Source of the DNA: Chitinophaga pinensis
GTDB taxonomy: Bacteria; Bacteroidota; Bacteroidia; NS11-12g; UBA955
Reading direction: 5' to 3'
Length of the DNA: 64,000 nucleotides
Assembly: GCA_945890895.1 (NCBI GenBank)
Contig: CAMDDG010000007.1
Coordinates: 1 to 64,000 of the forward strand
The position numbers were made by a program, and so were the translations under genes. Below, in pieces: positions 24,167 to 34,200 of this stretch. The notes beneath the pieces are model-generated. The model did no database searches and had not been told where the DNA came from. It saw only the letters and a list, made by a program, of their open reading frames with translations. The first letter of the stretch is position 1. Every line of letters begins with the position of its first letter.

Positions 24167-27100
24167 ATGCGTAATTTCGTTTTTTATCCAAGTGTAAATA
24201 AGCCCCTTTTATCGCTTTGCACCCTACTCTGCTTTTCAAGTTTCATTCATTGGGGATGTAAATCTCCGAAATCAAAATTGGATAGTGCCGTTGCCGATGA
24301 AATTCGAAAAATACAGGAATCATCCAATTCCGATGAAACCAACATGGGTTACATCTATAAATCCAATATCTATCAGCAAAATCTTACCGCTCCCTATCAA
24401 AAAACACCCGATAAAATCTGGACACTGAAACATACCGACCTCGATTTATCCCTAAATTGGAATAATCGTACCGTCCACGGACAAGCCGCTCTAATACTAC
24501 AAAATCAGTTTCATTCCCAGTTAAATAGTGTAGAACTGAATGCGCAAGGAATGGATATTACGTCAATAAAAATAGATACTTCACTGAATCAACTGAATCC
24601 CAATTTTAAAGAATTCAATCTGCAAATTCCCGCTCAAAGTGTAAATGCAAATTGGAGCTACAACGATTCGGCCATACTGAAAATCCAACTGCCCTACTCC
24701 ATTAAGCGAAATCAAAGCATACGATTGTTCATTTCCTATATGGCGAATCCCGAACGAAAAGTGTACAACAAACCTACTACCGCTGGGGCAGCTATTTCGG
24801 CTGATAAAGGAGCGTATTTCATCAATCACGACCTCACACACCCGGTGTACCCCCGACAATTTTGGACACAAGGTGAAACCCATGCATCTTCGCGTTGGTT
24901 TCCTACCATCGATCATCCCAGTCAAAAACATACACAAACCCTGAGAATTACGTATCCCGACACCATGATTTCCATCAGCAACGGGAAACTTTCGAGCAGC
25001 AAAACCATCCCCCAAAACAAAGAAAAAACGGATTGGTGGACCATGGATCAACCCCATTCGGTGTATTTGACCATGTTGGGTGTGGGAAATTGGAAGAAAA
25101 CAGAATCGGAAAGCGCAGCGAATAAATCGGGCAAAGTGCCGGTGAGCAGTTACGTGGAGCCCGTTTTCGAAAAAGCAGCCAACGATCATTTTAAAAACAC
25201 CTCCGAAATGATTGAATTCTTCGGAAAATATACCGGCGTTAGTTATCCTTGGGGGAAATTTGATCAAGTTTGCGTTCGTGAATTTGTGAGTGGAGCCATG
25301 GAAAACACCTCCTGCGTAGTGCACAACGAACGCTTGATGGATGCTGAAAACGACATGGAAGATTATGTGTCGCACGAGTTATTCCACCACTGGTTTGGGG
25401 ATTTAGCCACCTGCGAAAACTGGTCCGACTTAACTTTAAATGAAAGTTTTGCCACCTACGGGGAATACCTTTGGAGGGAGCATAAATACGGTGTGGCGAA
25501 TGCTCAAAACTGGATGAAATCCAACTCACAAATTTCTGAATCTGCGCATTTCAAAGCATTGGTAAATCACTATTACAACAATCCCGACGAGCAATTCGAT
25601 GATGTTCGATACAACAAAGGAGCGGCCATTTTGCACATGCTTCGCAATTACATTGGCGATGAGAATTTTCAAAGCAGCTTGAAATTATACCTCAGCCGAT
25701 TTGCGTATAAATCGACCAACGTTCACGATTGGAAAAAGGTGGTTGAAGAAGTTTCAGGCAGAAATATGGACGATTTTTTCAATTCTTGGTACTTCGCCGG
25801 TGGCAAGTTGAGCATTGACTATTACATCGGTCGCGACACCACCAACACCCAGCAAAAAGGCTATCGGTTGTATATACATTCTTATGCGAATATGTCGTCG
25901 TATTCTTCGGATGCTGAAACCGCAAATTCCCCGAAATTGACTCCGTATTACGGCAGCAACAAGGCGGTGGCATTGCCCATTCGTTGGGGAACTATTAACG
26001 CCAACACGAGCACCGGCACTCAATATTTCACTAAAGACACCACCATTTACACCCAAGCCGATCAAATCAATTATTCGATTTATTTGGGAGAAACCTTGCC
26101 GGATTTCGTGTTGCTCGACCCCAACACCACGCTGTTATCGGATGATATTCAGCCCAATTATCCAATGACTTTTGAACACCGACTGGAAGAGCGTAAATCG
26201 CTGACTAATAAACATTCCGACATCTGGAATCCGGAATTATTATTTCAATTGGGTTACAATGCCATGCATATCGCTCCAGAATCGTATTTGGTCAAGAATT
26301 TACCTATTTTTTTCGGGGGATATTTGTACGTTGCTTCCCGCTTTTGGCCTGCAAATAACACCGATTCAGTCGCCTTTCAATTTGGACAGAAAATGGGATT
26401 GGGAACGGACATCAGTCAAGGGGTTCAAACAAAATTGATACAAAAATTAATTGAATACAATCATTCACCGAATTATAAATACTTGCGCGAATGGTCGATA
26501 CAACAATGGATTGCGTTTGCGTTTAATTTGGAAATTTTCTCTGAAATTGAGTTAGCTGAAGAAGCTGAAAAATTGAGAAAAACTGCCATTGCAGATATCG
26601 AATCCACGATCAATGATAAATCTGCGGAAAAGTCGATTTATCTTTCAAGTTTGATTTCAGGAGTATTGATTTCTCCAAGTTTAGAAGAGAATCCCACTAC
26701 ATCTGCCGAAAGTAAAACACCTTCAAATGGCGGATTAAACAAGGGTGTTACAGACCCTAAACCTTCTTTCATGGAAATCGATTGGAAAAAAGACTATTCG
26801 TTGATTCAGTTAGACAGTCTTCGTCGTTCATGGAAAGACCAGTCCATTGACATGTATTTGCATTTTTACAGCAATCGCAACAACTGCAAACAAACCGGAA
26901 CGGTTGAAACCCGCAATTCTGATTCCTTGTTGATGGATTTTGCAAAGAAACAACTAACTCCATTTATCCGCAGCAATGAAGTGGATGTTTTACTTCCCAT
27001 TCAGGATCGTCACTTGCTTTCTCGCAACGTGAAATTCTTGTTTGAAATCTACAATCGCACCTACCACAAATTGAAGGTTACCAACAAGCTGACTCAAGAA

Positions 27101-27496
27101 TACATCGATTTTGAAAAAGAACTGTGGGAAAAGTTCTTTTTGATGCCATTGATTGGCGACCATCGCAATGAAATATTATCGCAATTATTCGAGAGTTTGT
27201 CGGAATCTGTGGAAGATGAACTATTTTCTGCATTGGAATTTCAGGAGCGCTTGCAAAAATCAGATGCTTTTGCCATTACGGGTGGAGCGCTCTATAATTT
27301 GAACTTGAATGAATGTTACGAAAAACTAGAGCTACTCAAAACCTTATCTAACAACGAATTAACAATCAACAACAACCCATCGCCCAAGAAATTCATGGAT
27401 TACCATTTGGGAAAATTAAAAATGGTATCTAAAAATACGGAAGCAAAATCATCCAATCGCTTGGCATTGATGAAATTGAACGAATTTTTAAAATGA
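24167..27496 (+). CDS. M1-family zinc aminopeptidase, lipoprotein-anchored, extended
   Basis: A 1109-residue exported peptidase. A signal ends in a lipobox-like WGC at residue 31. The N-terminal saddle domain is followed by the substrate-binding SGAMENTS near 375 and the zinc site SHELFHHWFGDLATCENWSDLTLNES, i.e. HExxHx18E with His near 403 and 407 and Glu near 426. A catalytic Tyr region and a long helical C-terminal domain follow. It removes N-terminal residues from peptides, probably at the periplasmic face. It is longer than typical M1 enzymes (about 850); part of the excess is a low-complexity stretch near 835-865 (LEENPTTSAESKTPSNGG). One TCGGGGGA copy (26313-26320) encodes F-G-G. It is a single gene, not obviously in an operon. 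Confidence 0.93.
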   Translation: MRNFVFYPSVNKPLLSLCTLLCFSSFIHWGCKSPKSKLDSAVADEIRKIQESSNSDETNMGYIYKSNIYQQNLTAPYQKTPDKIWTLKHTDLDLSLNWNNRTVHGQAALILQNQFHSQLNSVELNAQGMDITSIKIDTSLNQLNPNFKEFNLQIPAQSVNANWSYNDSAILKIQLPYSIKRNQSIRLFISYMANPERKVYNKPTTAGAAISADKGAYFINHDLTHPVYPRQFWTQGETHASSRWFPTIDHPSQKHTQTLRITYPDTMISISNGKLSSSKTIPQNKEKTDWWTMDQPHSVYLTMLGVGNWKKTESESAANKSGKVPVSSYVEPVFEKAANDHFKNTSEMIEFFGKYTGVSYPWGKFDQVCVREFVSGAMENTSCVVHNERLMDAENDMEDYVSHELFHHWFGDLATCENWSDLTLNESFATYGEYLWREHKYGVANAQNWMKSNSQISESAHFKALVNHYYNNPDEQFDDVRYNKGAAILHMLRNYIGDENFQSSLKLYLSRFAYKSTNVHDWKKVVEEVSGRNMDDFFNSWYFAGGKLSIDYYIGRDTTNTQQKGYRLYIHSYANMSSYSSDAETANSPKLTPYYGSNKAVALPIRWGTINANTSTGTQYFTKDTTIYTQADQINYSIYLGETLPDFVLLDPNTTLLSDDIQPNYPMTFEHRLEERKSLTNKHSDIWNPELLFQLGYNAMHIAPESYLVKNLPIFFGGYLYVASRFWPANNTDSVAFQFGQKMGLGTDISQGVQTKLIQKLIEYNHSPNYKYLREWSIQQWIAFAFNLEIFSEIELAEEAEKLRKTAIADIESTINDKSAEKSIYLSSLISGVLISPSLEENPTTSAESKTPSNGGLNKGVTDPKPSFMEIDWKKDYSLIQLDSLRRSWKDQSIDMYLHFYSNRNNCKQTGTVETRNSDSLLMDFAKKQLTPFIRSNEVDVLLPIQDRHLLSRNVKFLFEIYNRTYHKLKVTNKLTQEYIDFEKELWEKFFLMPLIGDHRNEILSQLFESLSESVEDELFSALEFQERLQKSDAFAITGGALYNLNLNECYEKLELLKTLSNNELTINNNPSPKKFMDYHLGKLKMVSKNTEAKSSNRLALMKLNEFLK

Positions 27497-27674
27497 TGTT
27501 ATTTGTTGTTTATTATTTAAAATCATTCTAATTTCGCAGATATTGCAAAAGAAGGTAGTTTCCAGGGGTATAATTCGAGCTTGTTGCATTCGGTGAGTTT
27601 CTAAATTGCATCGATTTTTACATCTCGAAAATTCATCCCCCGAAAAAACCTCACCTGTATTTACTCAAAGAACT

Positions 27675-27917
27675 ATGACCGCTAAAGACATCGAATTCAA
27701 CGAAGTGTACGAGATAGCCCGTTTGGAAGAAAGCGATCTGACTCAAAAATTAGCGGAAATGGGCTGTGTTCCCGGTACCGAAATTGTGAAATTATACACC
27801 GCACCGGGTGGAGATCCCATTGCATTTAGAATTGATGCTTATATACTCGGCCTGCGAAGAATTGAAGCAGATCAAATTGTTATACGTAAACCCATTGCGA
27901 AAATCGAAACCGTATGA
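27675..27917 (+). CDS. feoA: Ferrous iron transport protein FeoA
   Basis: An 80-residue SH3-like protein starting at the ATG at 27675 (MTAKDIEFNEVYEIARLEESDL); the track start at 27606 adds 23 residues with no family match. Core blocks are KLAEMGCVPGTEIVKLYTAPGGDPIAFRI and YILGLRRIEADQIVI, the standard FeoA pattern. FeoA binds and tunes the FeoB channel/GTPase. The stop overlaps the feoB start (ATGA), so the two are coupled. A TCCCCCGA word (27636-27643) sits in the 5' leader. Confidence 0.93.
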   Translation: MTAKDIEFNEVYEIARLEESDLTQKLAEMGCVPGTEIVKLYTAPGGDPIAFRIDAYILGLRRIEADQIVIRKPIAKIETV

Positions 27918-29875
27918 CAAAACGCATCGCGCTGATTGGAAATCCCAATTGCGGCAAAACAACCTTATTCAATCGTTTAACTGGACTGGATCAAAAAACC
28001 AGTAATCTACCTGGAACCACAGTAGATTCCTATCAAGGAAAGATCAAACTTAACGGCGAAGTAGTCGAACTGATTGACCTTCCCGGAATTTACTCCTTAT
28101 TCACGAATTCCGAATATGAACACGTGGTAATTCGTCAGCTTCTGGCGGAAGGCGATCAAAAAATCGACGGGATTATTTATATTTTAGATGCTTCTAATCT
28201 CCGTAGAAACTTGTTGCTGCTATCACAAGTATCCGAATTGGAAATTCCAGCAACCTGCGTTCTAACCATGAACGACACGGCTGCTCGACGTCAAATCAGC
28301 GTTGATTACAGCAAACTTTCGGAAGAAATTGGATTAAACATAACACCTTTCAATCCCCGAACCGATAAAAACCTATCTCCTATTCACAATGCCATTTCGG
28401 ATTTAAAAGTAGGATTAAAATTGAGCTTCAATGCAGGATTCAGGGAACGTTTAAGCGATTTCGCCGACGGTAAAATTGACCGAGGAATCAGCAAAGAAAC
28501 CTTATTGCGATATGGATCCATCGATGGCGTTATTCAGCGAGCGGTATCCACCAAAGACAAGAAGAAAGCTTCCAATACCTTAAAGATTGACCGAATTGTC
28601 ACTCATCCGATTTATGGATTTTTCATATTTATTTTTGTAATGCTTGCCTTATTTCAAGGCGTGTTCACGTTGGCCGAAAAGCCCATGGAATGGATTGAAA
28701 ATGGATTTGCATTCCTTCGCGACCAAATCAGCACTATCTTACCCGGTGGAACCATGGGGAATTTTGTTCAAAATGGTTTGCTAAGCGGCTTGGAAGGCGT
28801 GGTGTTGTTTGTCCCCCAAATTTTCATTCTCTTCTTCTTGATTGGCATATTAGAAGATAGTGGTTACATGGTTCGTGCTTCGTTCATTTCCGATCGCATC
28901 ATGCGTAAATTGGGGCTGAATGGTCGTTCTATTATTCCTTTGGTCGGGGGATTTGCTTGCGCCATTCCGAGCATCATGGCTACCCGAACCATACGCAATA
29001 AATCCGAGCGTTTGATCACCATGCTCATTGTTCCGTTGATGAGCTGCAGCGCTCGATTGCCTGTTTACATTTTATTGATTTCCTTAATCGTTCCTGGAAA
29101 TGAATTCTGGGGACCATTACCTGCCCAGACTTTATTAATGACCTTGGCCTATTTCGCGGGGATATTCATGGCGGTAATCGTGGCATTTGGGTTGAAAATA
29201 TTCGGCAAAAAGGGTGAAAATTCGGAATTCGTTTTAGAGCTACCGACCTATCATCCCCCAAGAATACAAACGGTGATCAGTCAAGCGTGGATCAAGTGCA
29301 AGGCATTTTTAAATGAAGCGGGTAAAATCATCGTGATTATTTCCATGGTATTGTGGGCGTTATCCAGTTTCGGACCGGAAAAAGCGATGCAAGAAGCCCA
29401 TTTGAAAGCCACTGAATTGTCCCAACAAAACAATCCCGACTCCACACAGATTGCTCAAAGTTTATTATTGGAAGCGAGTTACGCGGGACACTTAGGCAAG
29501 TGGATTGAACCGGCTATTGCGCCTTTGGGTTATGATTGGAAAACAGGTATTGCTCTGATTTCATCGTTTGCTGCGCGGGAGGTTTTCGTAGGGACCATGA
29601 GCACGTTGTTTCAATCCAATTCGGATGACGAGGATGTGATGGGAATTCGCGACAAGATGCAGAGTCAAATCAATCCTGCTACGGGCAAACCGCTATATGG
29701 TATTCCGTATGCAGTGAGTTTGATGTTGTTTTACGCATTTGCGCTTCAATGCGTGAGCACCATGGCGGTGTTGAAAAAGGAAACCCATTCTTGGAAATGG
29801 CCTATTTTGCTTTTCGTGGGATATGGATTCATTGCGTATGTGAGTGCGTGGATTGCGTATAATGTGTTGTCTTGA
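27914..29875 (+). CDS. feoB: Ferrous iron transporter FeoB
   Basis: A 653-residue inner-membrane Fe2+ transporter with an N-terminal G domain: P-loop GNPNCGKTT at 9-17, switch NLPGTTVD near 37, and DLPGIYS (G3) near 57. The helical insert is followed by a membrane part with Gate motifs (VPQIFILFFLIGILEDSGYM, VGGFACAIPSIMATRTI, LMSCSARLPVYILLI). In G4 the usual N-x-x-D appears as TMND (near 118), i.e. Thr in place of the base-contacting Asn, which may relax guanine specificity. The length is slightly below the usual 700-770. It is coupled to feoA and has no FeoC. A TCGGGGGA copy (28944-28951) lies in the VGG of the Gate motif. Confidence 0.95.
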   Translation: MTKRIALIGNPNCGKTTLFNRLTGLDQKTSNLPGTTVDSYQGKIKLNGEVVELIDLPGIYSLFTNSEYEHVVIRQLLAEGDQKIDGIIYILDASNLRRNLLLLSQVSELEIPATCVLTMNDTAARRQISVDYSKLSEEIGLNITPFNPRTDKNLSPIHNAISDLKVGLKLSFNAGFRERLSDFADGKIDRGISKETLLRYGSIDGVIQRAVSTKDKKKASNTLKIDRIVTHPIYGFFIFIFVMLALFQGVFTLAEKPMEWIENGFAFLRDQISTILPGGTMGNFVQNGLLSGLEGVVLFVPQIFILFFLIGILEDSGYMVRASFISDRIMRKLGLNGRSIIPLVGGFACAIPSIMATRTIRNKSERLITMLIVPLMSCSARLPVYILLISLIVPGNEFWGPLPAQTLLMTLAYFAGIFMAVIVAFGLKIFGKKGENSEFVLELPTYHPPRIQTVISQAWIKCKAFLNEAGKIIVIISMVLWALSSFGPEKAMQEAHLKATELSQQNNPDSTQIAQSLLLEASYAGHLGKWIEPAIAPLGYDWKTGIALISSFAAREVFVGTMSTLFQSNSDDEDVMGIRDKMQSQINPATGKPLYGIPYAVSLMLFYAFALQCVSTMAVLKKETHSWKWPILLFVGYGFIAYVSAWIAYNVLS

Positions 29876-30034
29876 TTCATTGACTGGATTTAGCAGGGTT
29901 CATTATTCGAGCAGTTTACTTCTATTCGAGCAGTTTTCTAAAGTAGTCGCCATAAAACAAATTCAATACTTGCAAGCAGGTTATTTACTCAGGGATTGGC
30001 ACTTGAAAGCTAATAATCAAATTGGGCATAGTTT

Positions 30035-30054
30035 TTGCGGCAATTCTTCCGCAA
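30035..30054 (+). terminator. Possible feoAB terminator hairpin
   Basis: 6-bp stem ttgcgg/ccgcaa with an 8-nt loop followed by gtttataattt. Weak T tract, so tentative. Confidence 0.35.
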
Positions 30055-30149
30055 GTTTATAATTTCAAATTGCCTATACTTTGGGAAGAATATTCCAGTT
30101 GGTTTAAATATTTCAACCATTCACTACAAACAAATTGGCTATTTTTTTG

Positions 30150-30157
30150 TAATTTTG
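30150..30157 (+). promoter_or_regulatory. Promoter -7 box TAATTTTG for rpoD
   Basis: TAATTTTG followed by gca fits TAnnTTTG. It implies an mRNA leader of about 190 nt, much longer than at other genes in the window. Confidence 0.5.
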
Positions 30158-30355
30158 CATGGCAAAGTACATTCGTCGGAAAAAGTGAATCACTGCTCTA
30201 AATAACAGAACGAATCAATTGGATTATTCGTCAAAACAGAGTCAATACGACTTACAGACAGAAACTCATCAAACGAAAAATGGATTTGCGCACGTTTATA
30301 ACAAACAGAAAATAACTTAATTCATTTTTAACCTAATTAACTACGATTACCATAA

Positions 30356-31219
30356 ATGAGGCAATTAAAAATTTCAAAACAGTTTACCAATCGCGAAAAC
30401 AAATCACTGGACAAGTATTTAAATGAAATCTCCAAAGTGCCCATGATTGACGCACAAGAAGAGGTGGAATTAGCAAGAAGAATTCGTGAAGGCGACCAAG
30501 CCGCGTTGGAAAAACTAGTAAATGCCAACTTACGTTTCGTGGTTTCCGTTTCTAAACAGTACCAAAACCAAGGTTTAACTTTGGGGGATTTAATCAACGA
30601 AGGCAACATGGGATTGATCAAAGCAGCGAAGCGTTTTGATGAAACTCGTGGTTTTAAATTTATCTCTTATGCAGTTTGGTGGATTCGTCAATCCATTTTG
30701 CAAGCATTGGCAGATCAAAGCCGTATCGTGCGTCTTCCATTAAACAAAGTAGGTAGTTTAGGTAGAATTACTCAAGCCGCTGCGCGTCTTGAGCAAGAAT
30801 TAGAACGCGAACCCACTCCCCAAGAAATTGCAGATTCATTAGAAATTCCATTAACTGAGGTTGAAAACGCATTGCGTTCTTCTGGCCGTCACTTGTCTAT
30901 CGATGCACCTCTTGCAGAAGGTGAAGACAATACCCTTTTAGGTGTATTAGATAATAACGATGAGCCGAATCCAGACATGCCCTTGTTGAATGAATCATTG
31001 CAAAATGAAATCAACCGTGTTATTTCAACACTGAGCGACAAAGAACGCGATGTATTGAAGTATTACTTCGGATTAGATGGCAATGCAGCACACACCTTAG
31101 AAGATATTTCTGACAAGGTAGGATTGACTCGTGAGCGTGTACGTCAGATTAAAGAAAAAGCATTACGCAGATTGAGAAAATCAAGCAAAAGTAAAATTCT
31201 TAAATCCTATTTAGGATAA
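30356..31219 (+). CDS. rpoD: Primary RNA polymerase sigma factor RpoD/SigA
   Basis: A 287-residue sigma-70 factor of the short type used as the housekeeping sigma in Bacteroidota. Region 1.2 is [27 protein letters not shown]. Region 2 is [61 protein letters not shown]. Region 3 is [13 protein letters not shown] through [10 protein letters not shown]. Region 4 is [17 protein letters not shown] with the [31 protein letters not shown]. It directs transcription from the TAnnTTTG promoters noted across the window. It has a long leader and a very strong terminator. Confidence 0.96.
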   Translation: MRQLKISKQFTNRENKSLDKYLNEISKVPMIDAQEEVELARRIREGDQAALEKLVNANLRFVVSVSKQYQNQGLTLGDLINEGNMGLIKAAKRFDETRGFKFISYAVWWIRQSILQALADQSRIVRLPLNKVGSLGRITQAAARLEQELEREPTPQEIADSLEIPLTEVENALRSSGRHLSIDAPLAEGEDNTLLGVLDNNDEPNPDMPLLNESLQNEINRVISTLSDKERDVLKYYFGLDGNAAHTLEDISDKVGLTRERVRQIKEKALRRLRKSSKSKILKSYLG

Positions 31220-31231
31220 TTTTTAATATCC

Positions 31232-31282
31232 AATCCCATAAAAAAGCCCTCCTTGAAACAAGGAGGGCTTTTTTATGGGATT
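31232..31282. terminator. Bidirectional intrinsic terminator between rpoD and the PKD/T9SS giant gene
   Basis: A perfect 24-bp stem (core aaaaaagccctccttg / caaggagggctttttt) with a 3-nt aaa loop. The A and T runs serve both converging genes. It is the strongest hairpin seen in the window. Confidence 0.93.
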
Positions 31283-31293
31283 CTCTTTTATTT

Positions 31294-34200
31294 TTAATAC
31301 AGAACCATTACAGTCCCTTTGTAAACATATAATTTATTGTCAACATAACGGAATACAATTTCATAACCGTACATGCCTTCTATCACTTGAACGCCATCTT
31401 TATCGATTCCTTTCCACTTTTCTTCAGGATTCTCTGTTTGCCATAAAATATTTCCCCAACGATCAAATACCTTCATGCTGTACTTATTTAATCCAAAGGT
31501 CATGTTCGGGCCAAACGACTCATTCAAACCATCCACATTCGGACTAAATGCATTGGGTATCCACATCAACAATTCCGGCTTTAAGAATATGAGCGCACTG
31601 GTACTGTCTTTACAACCATTTGCTGTAGAAGCAATCAATCTCACTTTAAAATTGCCTGTTCTATCGAATGTTTTATAAATGGGACCAGCAACATAATCCA
31701 CTTGACCATCTTCGAAATACCACTCATAATTTTGTGCTCCTTTACCGGTAAAGTCAAATCTCCAATCCGTTTCCATGCCTTTCGACAATAAATATTCCGA
31801 AGTAAAACTTGCTTTGGGTTTTTCAAACGCTTGTACAGGATAATCGTTTGCATCTCCTTTACAACCAAAGTTTGATGTAACACTCAATTTCACGGTAAAA
31901 TTACCTTGTGCCATATAGGTATGTTTTGGATTCGCCACTACAGATAAGCTACCATCTCCAAAAGCCCAATTGTAAGCAGGAATACCCTTATTCAGTATCA
32001 GTGCGGAATTAAACTGTATTTCCTCTCCCACACATGCATCTTTACCTAAAATACTCACCTTGGGCGTTTCAGCTACATAAATGGATTGTTCAGAGGCGTT
32101 CATACATCCTTCCTTCGATGAAGCCAACAATCCAACGCGGTAAGTACCGGTATCCGCCATTACTTGATTGGGAATGTTGGTTCCGGTATGTGTAACAACC
32201 GTTTTACCTAGAATACCCCAATTGTACGTAACAGCATTTGCGCCATTCTCGTTGGATGTATTGGAGAAAATAAATAAGTTGTTCTGCAAACACTGTGTTG
32301 TATTGTTAATTGTGAATGACGATTGTGGGACTGCAAAGACTTCGATTTCTTTAACCAATGAATCTTTGCAACCCTTATCAGTGGTTGCAAGCATTTTGAC
32401 CAACTTACGACCAACTGTTGAATACGATTTGCCGGTGGCATTTTTGTTGTTATCAAACGTACCATCATTGAAATCCCAACGTACCGTGTAAACTCCGGTA
32501 AATGTTGTTTTATCCATAAAATTAAAACCCTGAGAATAGAAACAAGCGGTATCCTTATTGGTTGTAAAATCAGCTTTGGGGCTAGCTACTACGGTTGCCG
32601 TTGTAGTCATTGAATCAAAGCAATTCTGCGAAGTTCTGACAGTATGTTTAATTAAGAAAGTGCCATTGGTTGTGTATGATTTGTCGAATGAATCCAGAGT
32701 AGAATTGGTTCCATCCCCAAAATCCCAAGTATGAGTTGCGGGAACACCAGAAACCTTCCATGGATTCTTGGAAACAAAATGAAACTTATTTCCATTGAAA
32801 CACAACTGGGCTTTGTCTGGGATGATACTTGCATCTGGATTTTTATATACAACCACATTTCGTTGAACTGAATCCATGCAACCAAAGTTGGTTTTAGCAA
32901 TTAAACGCACCCAGAAACTACCGTCTTGGGGGAATGTTTTATTGGGAACCACTTTTGCATACGCCGTTGTATTATCACTAAATACCCAATCACTTCTGTC
33001 GGTTAATTTACTGCCATCGGGAACCGTACTCACACATTCTAACGTATAATAATGTCCCTTAAAACAAAGCGAAGAATCAATCACTTTCATGATGGCTTTG
33101 GGTTCAGGAGCTACATACACTTTCGCGTCAACGGTATCCTTACACCCTTGGTCAGTTACCGTCATAAGAATTATCTTCTGGAAGCCCGTATCTTTAAATT
33201 TAATGGGTTTAACGGTACCTTGATTGTCGTAGGTTTTGCCCTCAATTAACCATTTATCTTTAAAAGTTCCATAAGGTATAGTAGAATTATCGTAGAACTC
33301 AAATTCATTTTGTTTTAAACATTGTTGAACTATTTTCGATCCAATTTCCGTTTTTGTTGTGGGATGAACCACGTATAAAGAATCAATTGTATCTCGACAA
33401 GCATAGGGGGTTTCTGTGATCATCCGAATGTAGAATGTATCATACAATCCGTAGTAATGTTCTGCTTTACGCACATTGATCAATGTATCTTTTTTACCAT
33501 CCCCAAAACTCCAAAACGTGGTTTTTACACCCAACGGAGAAGAGCTGCTATCGAACAAGGTTGCTTTGGCATTTTGACAAAAATAGGGATCTGGAATGCT
33601 CAATTTTGCAATGGGGTAAGGATAAACAACCAGAGCTGTGTCCAAAGTATCTTTACATCCTTTTTGGGATTCTACGATATACCTCAATTTATTTCTACTC
33701 AAGGAATCAAAATGATAAACGAAACGTTTTTCGGTGGATGTTACTGTTTTCAGATTCAAAATATCGTTCAAAATCCAAGTGCTATTTTTCCATGCATCTT
33801 TGGTAAAGGCCGACTTATCCGTCAACGAAAAGTAATTCTCTTTATAACATTGAATGGCTGTATCCCAAGATATGCTAGCTGTAACCGTATCTGCACGACG
33901 AACATACGAGGAATCCACTGCAATACAAAAGGTGGAAGTATCCGTAACTTTTAACCAAACTTTAGAATCCTTGGTAATGGTTTTGGTTCTGATTCGAGTT
34001 GAATCATTCCAAACATATAAAAACTTACTGCTTGAAGGCGCAACTAAATCAACTTTAAGAGAATTAGCACATTGAGTAATGGTATCGGGAAAATTCAAAA
34101 TTGGCCCCGGTTTTACAGAAATAATTTTACTTCGAGTAATGGTATCGTCTTTTCCACAATCGGTTTTAACCACCAATTTCATTACGGAATAATAAGTTCC

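Larger units (their letters stand above)
29876..30355. other. Non-coding region upstream of rpoD, 480 nt
   Basis: It contains two 14-nt direct repeats tattcgagcagttt (29904-29917 and 29923-29936, 19 nt apart) and a hairpin ttgcgg...ccgcaa at 30035-30054 that may end feoB transcription. The rpoD promoter box lies at 30150-30157, leaving a 198-nt leader before the rpoD ATG. No gene is visible. Confidence 0.6.

Noticed and set aside
24581-25375. 264-codon minus-strand ORF within the M1 aminopeptidase gene
   Set aside because: It is antisense to the conserved catalytic domain (GAMEN and HExxH) and shows no family pattern; a shadow frame.
33457-33954. 165-codon plus-strand ORF in the giant PKD gene
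   Set aside because: Antisense to PKD repeats, Cys/Phe-rich nonsense composition, no start signal.
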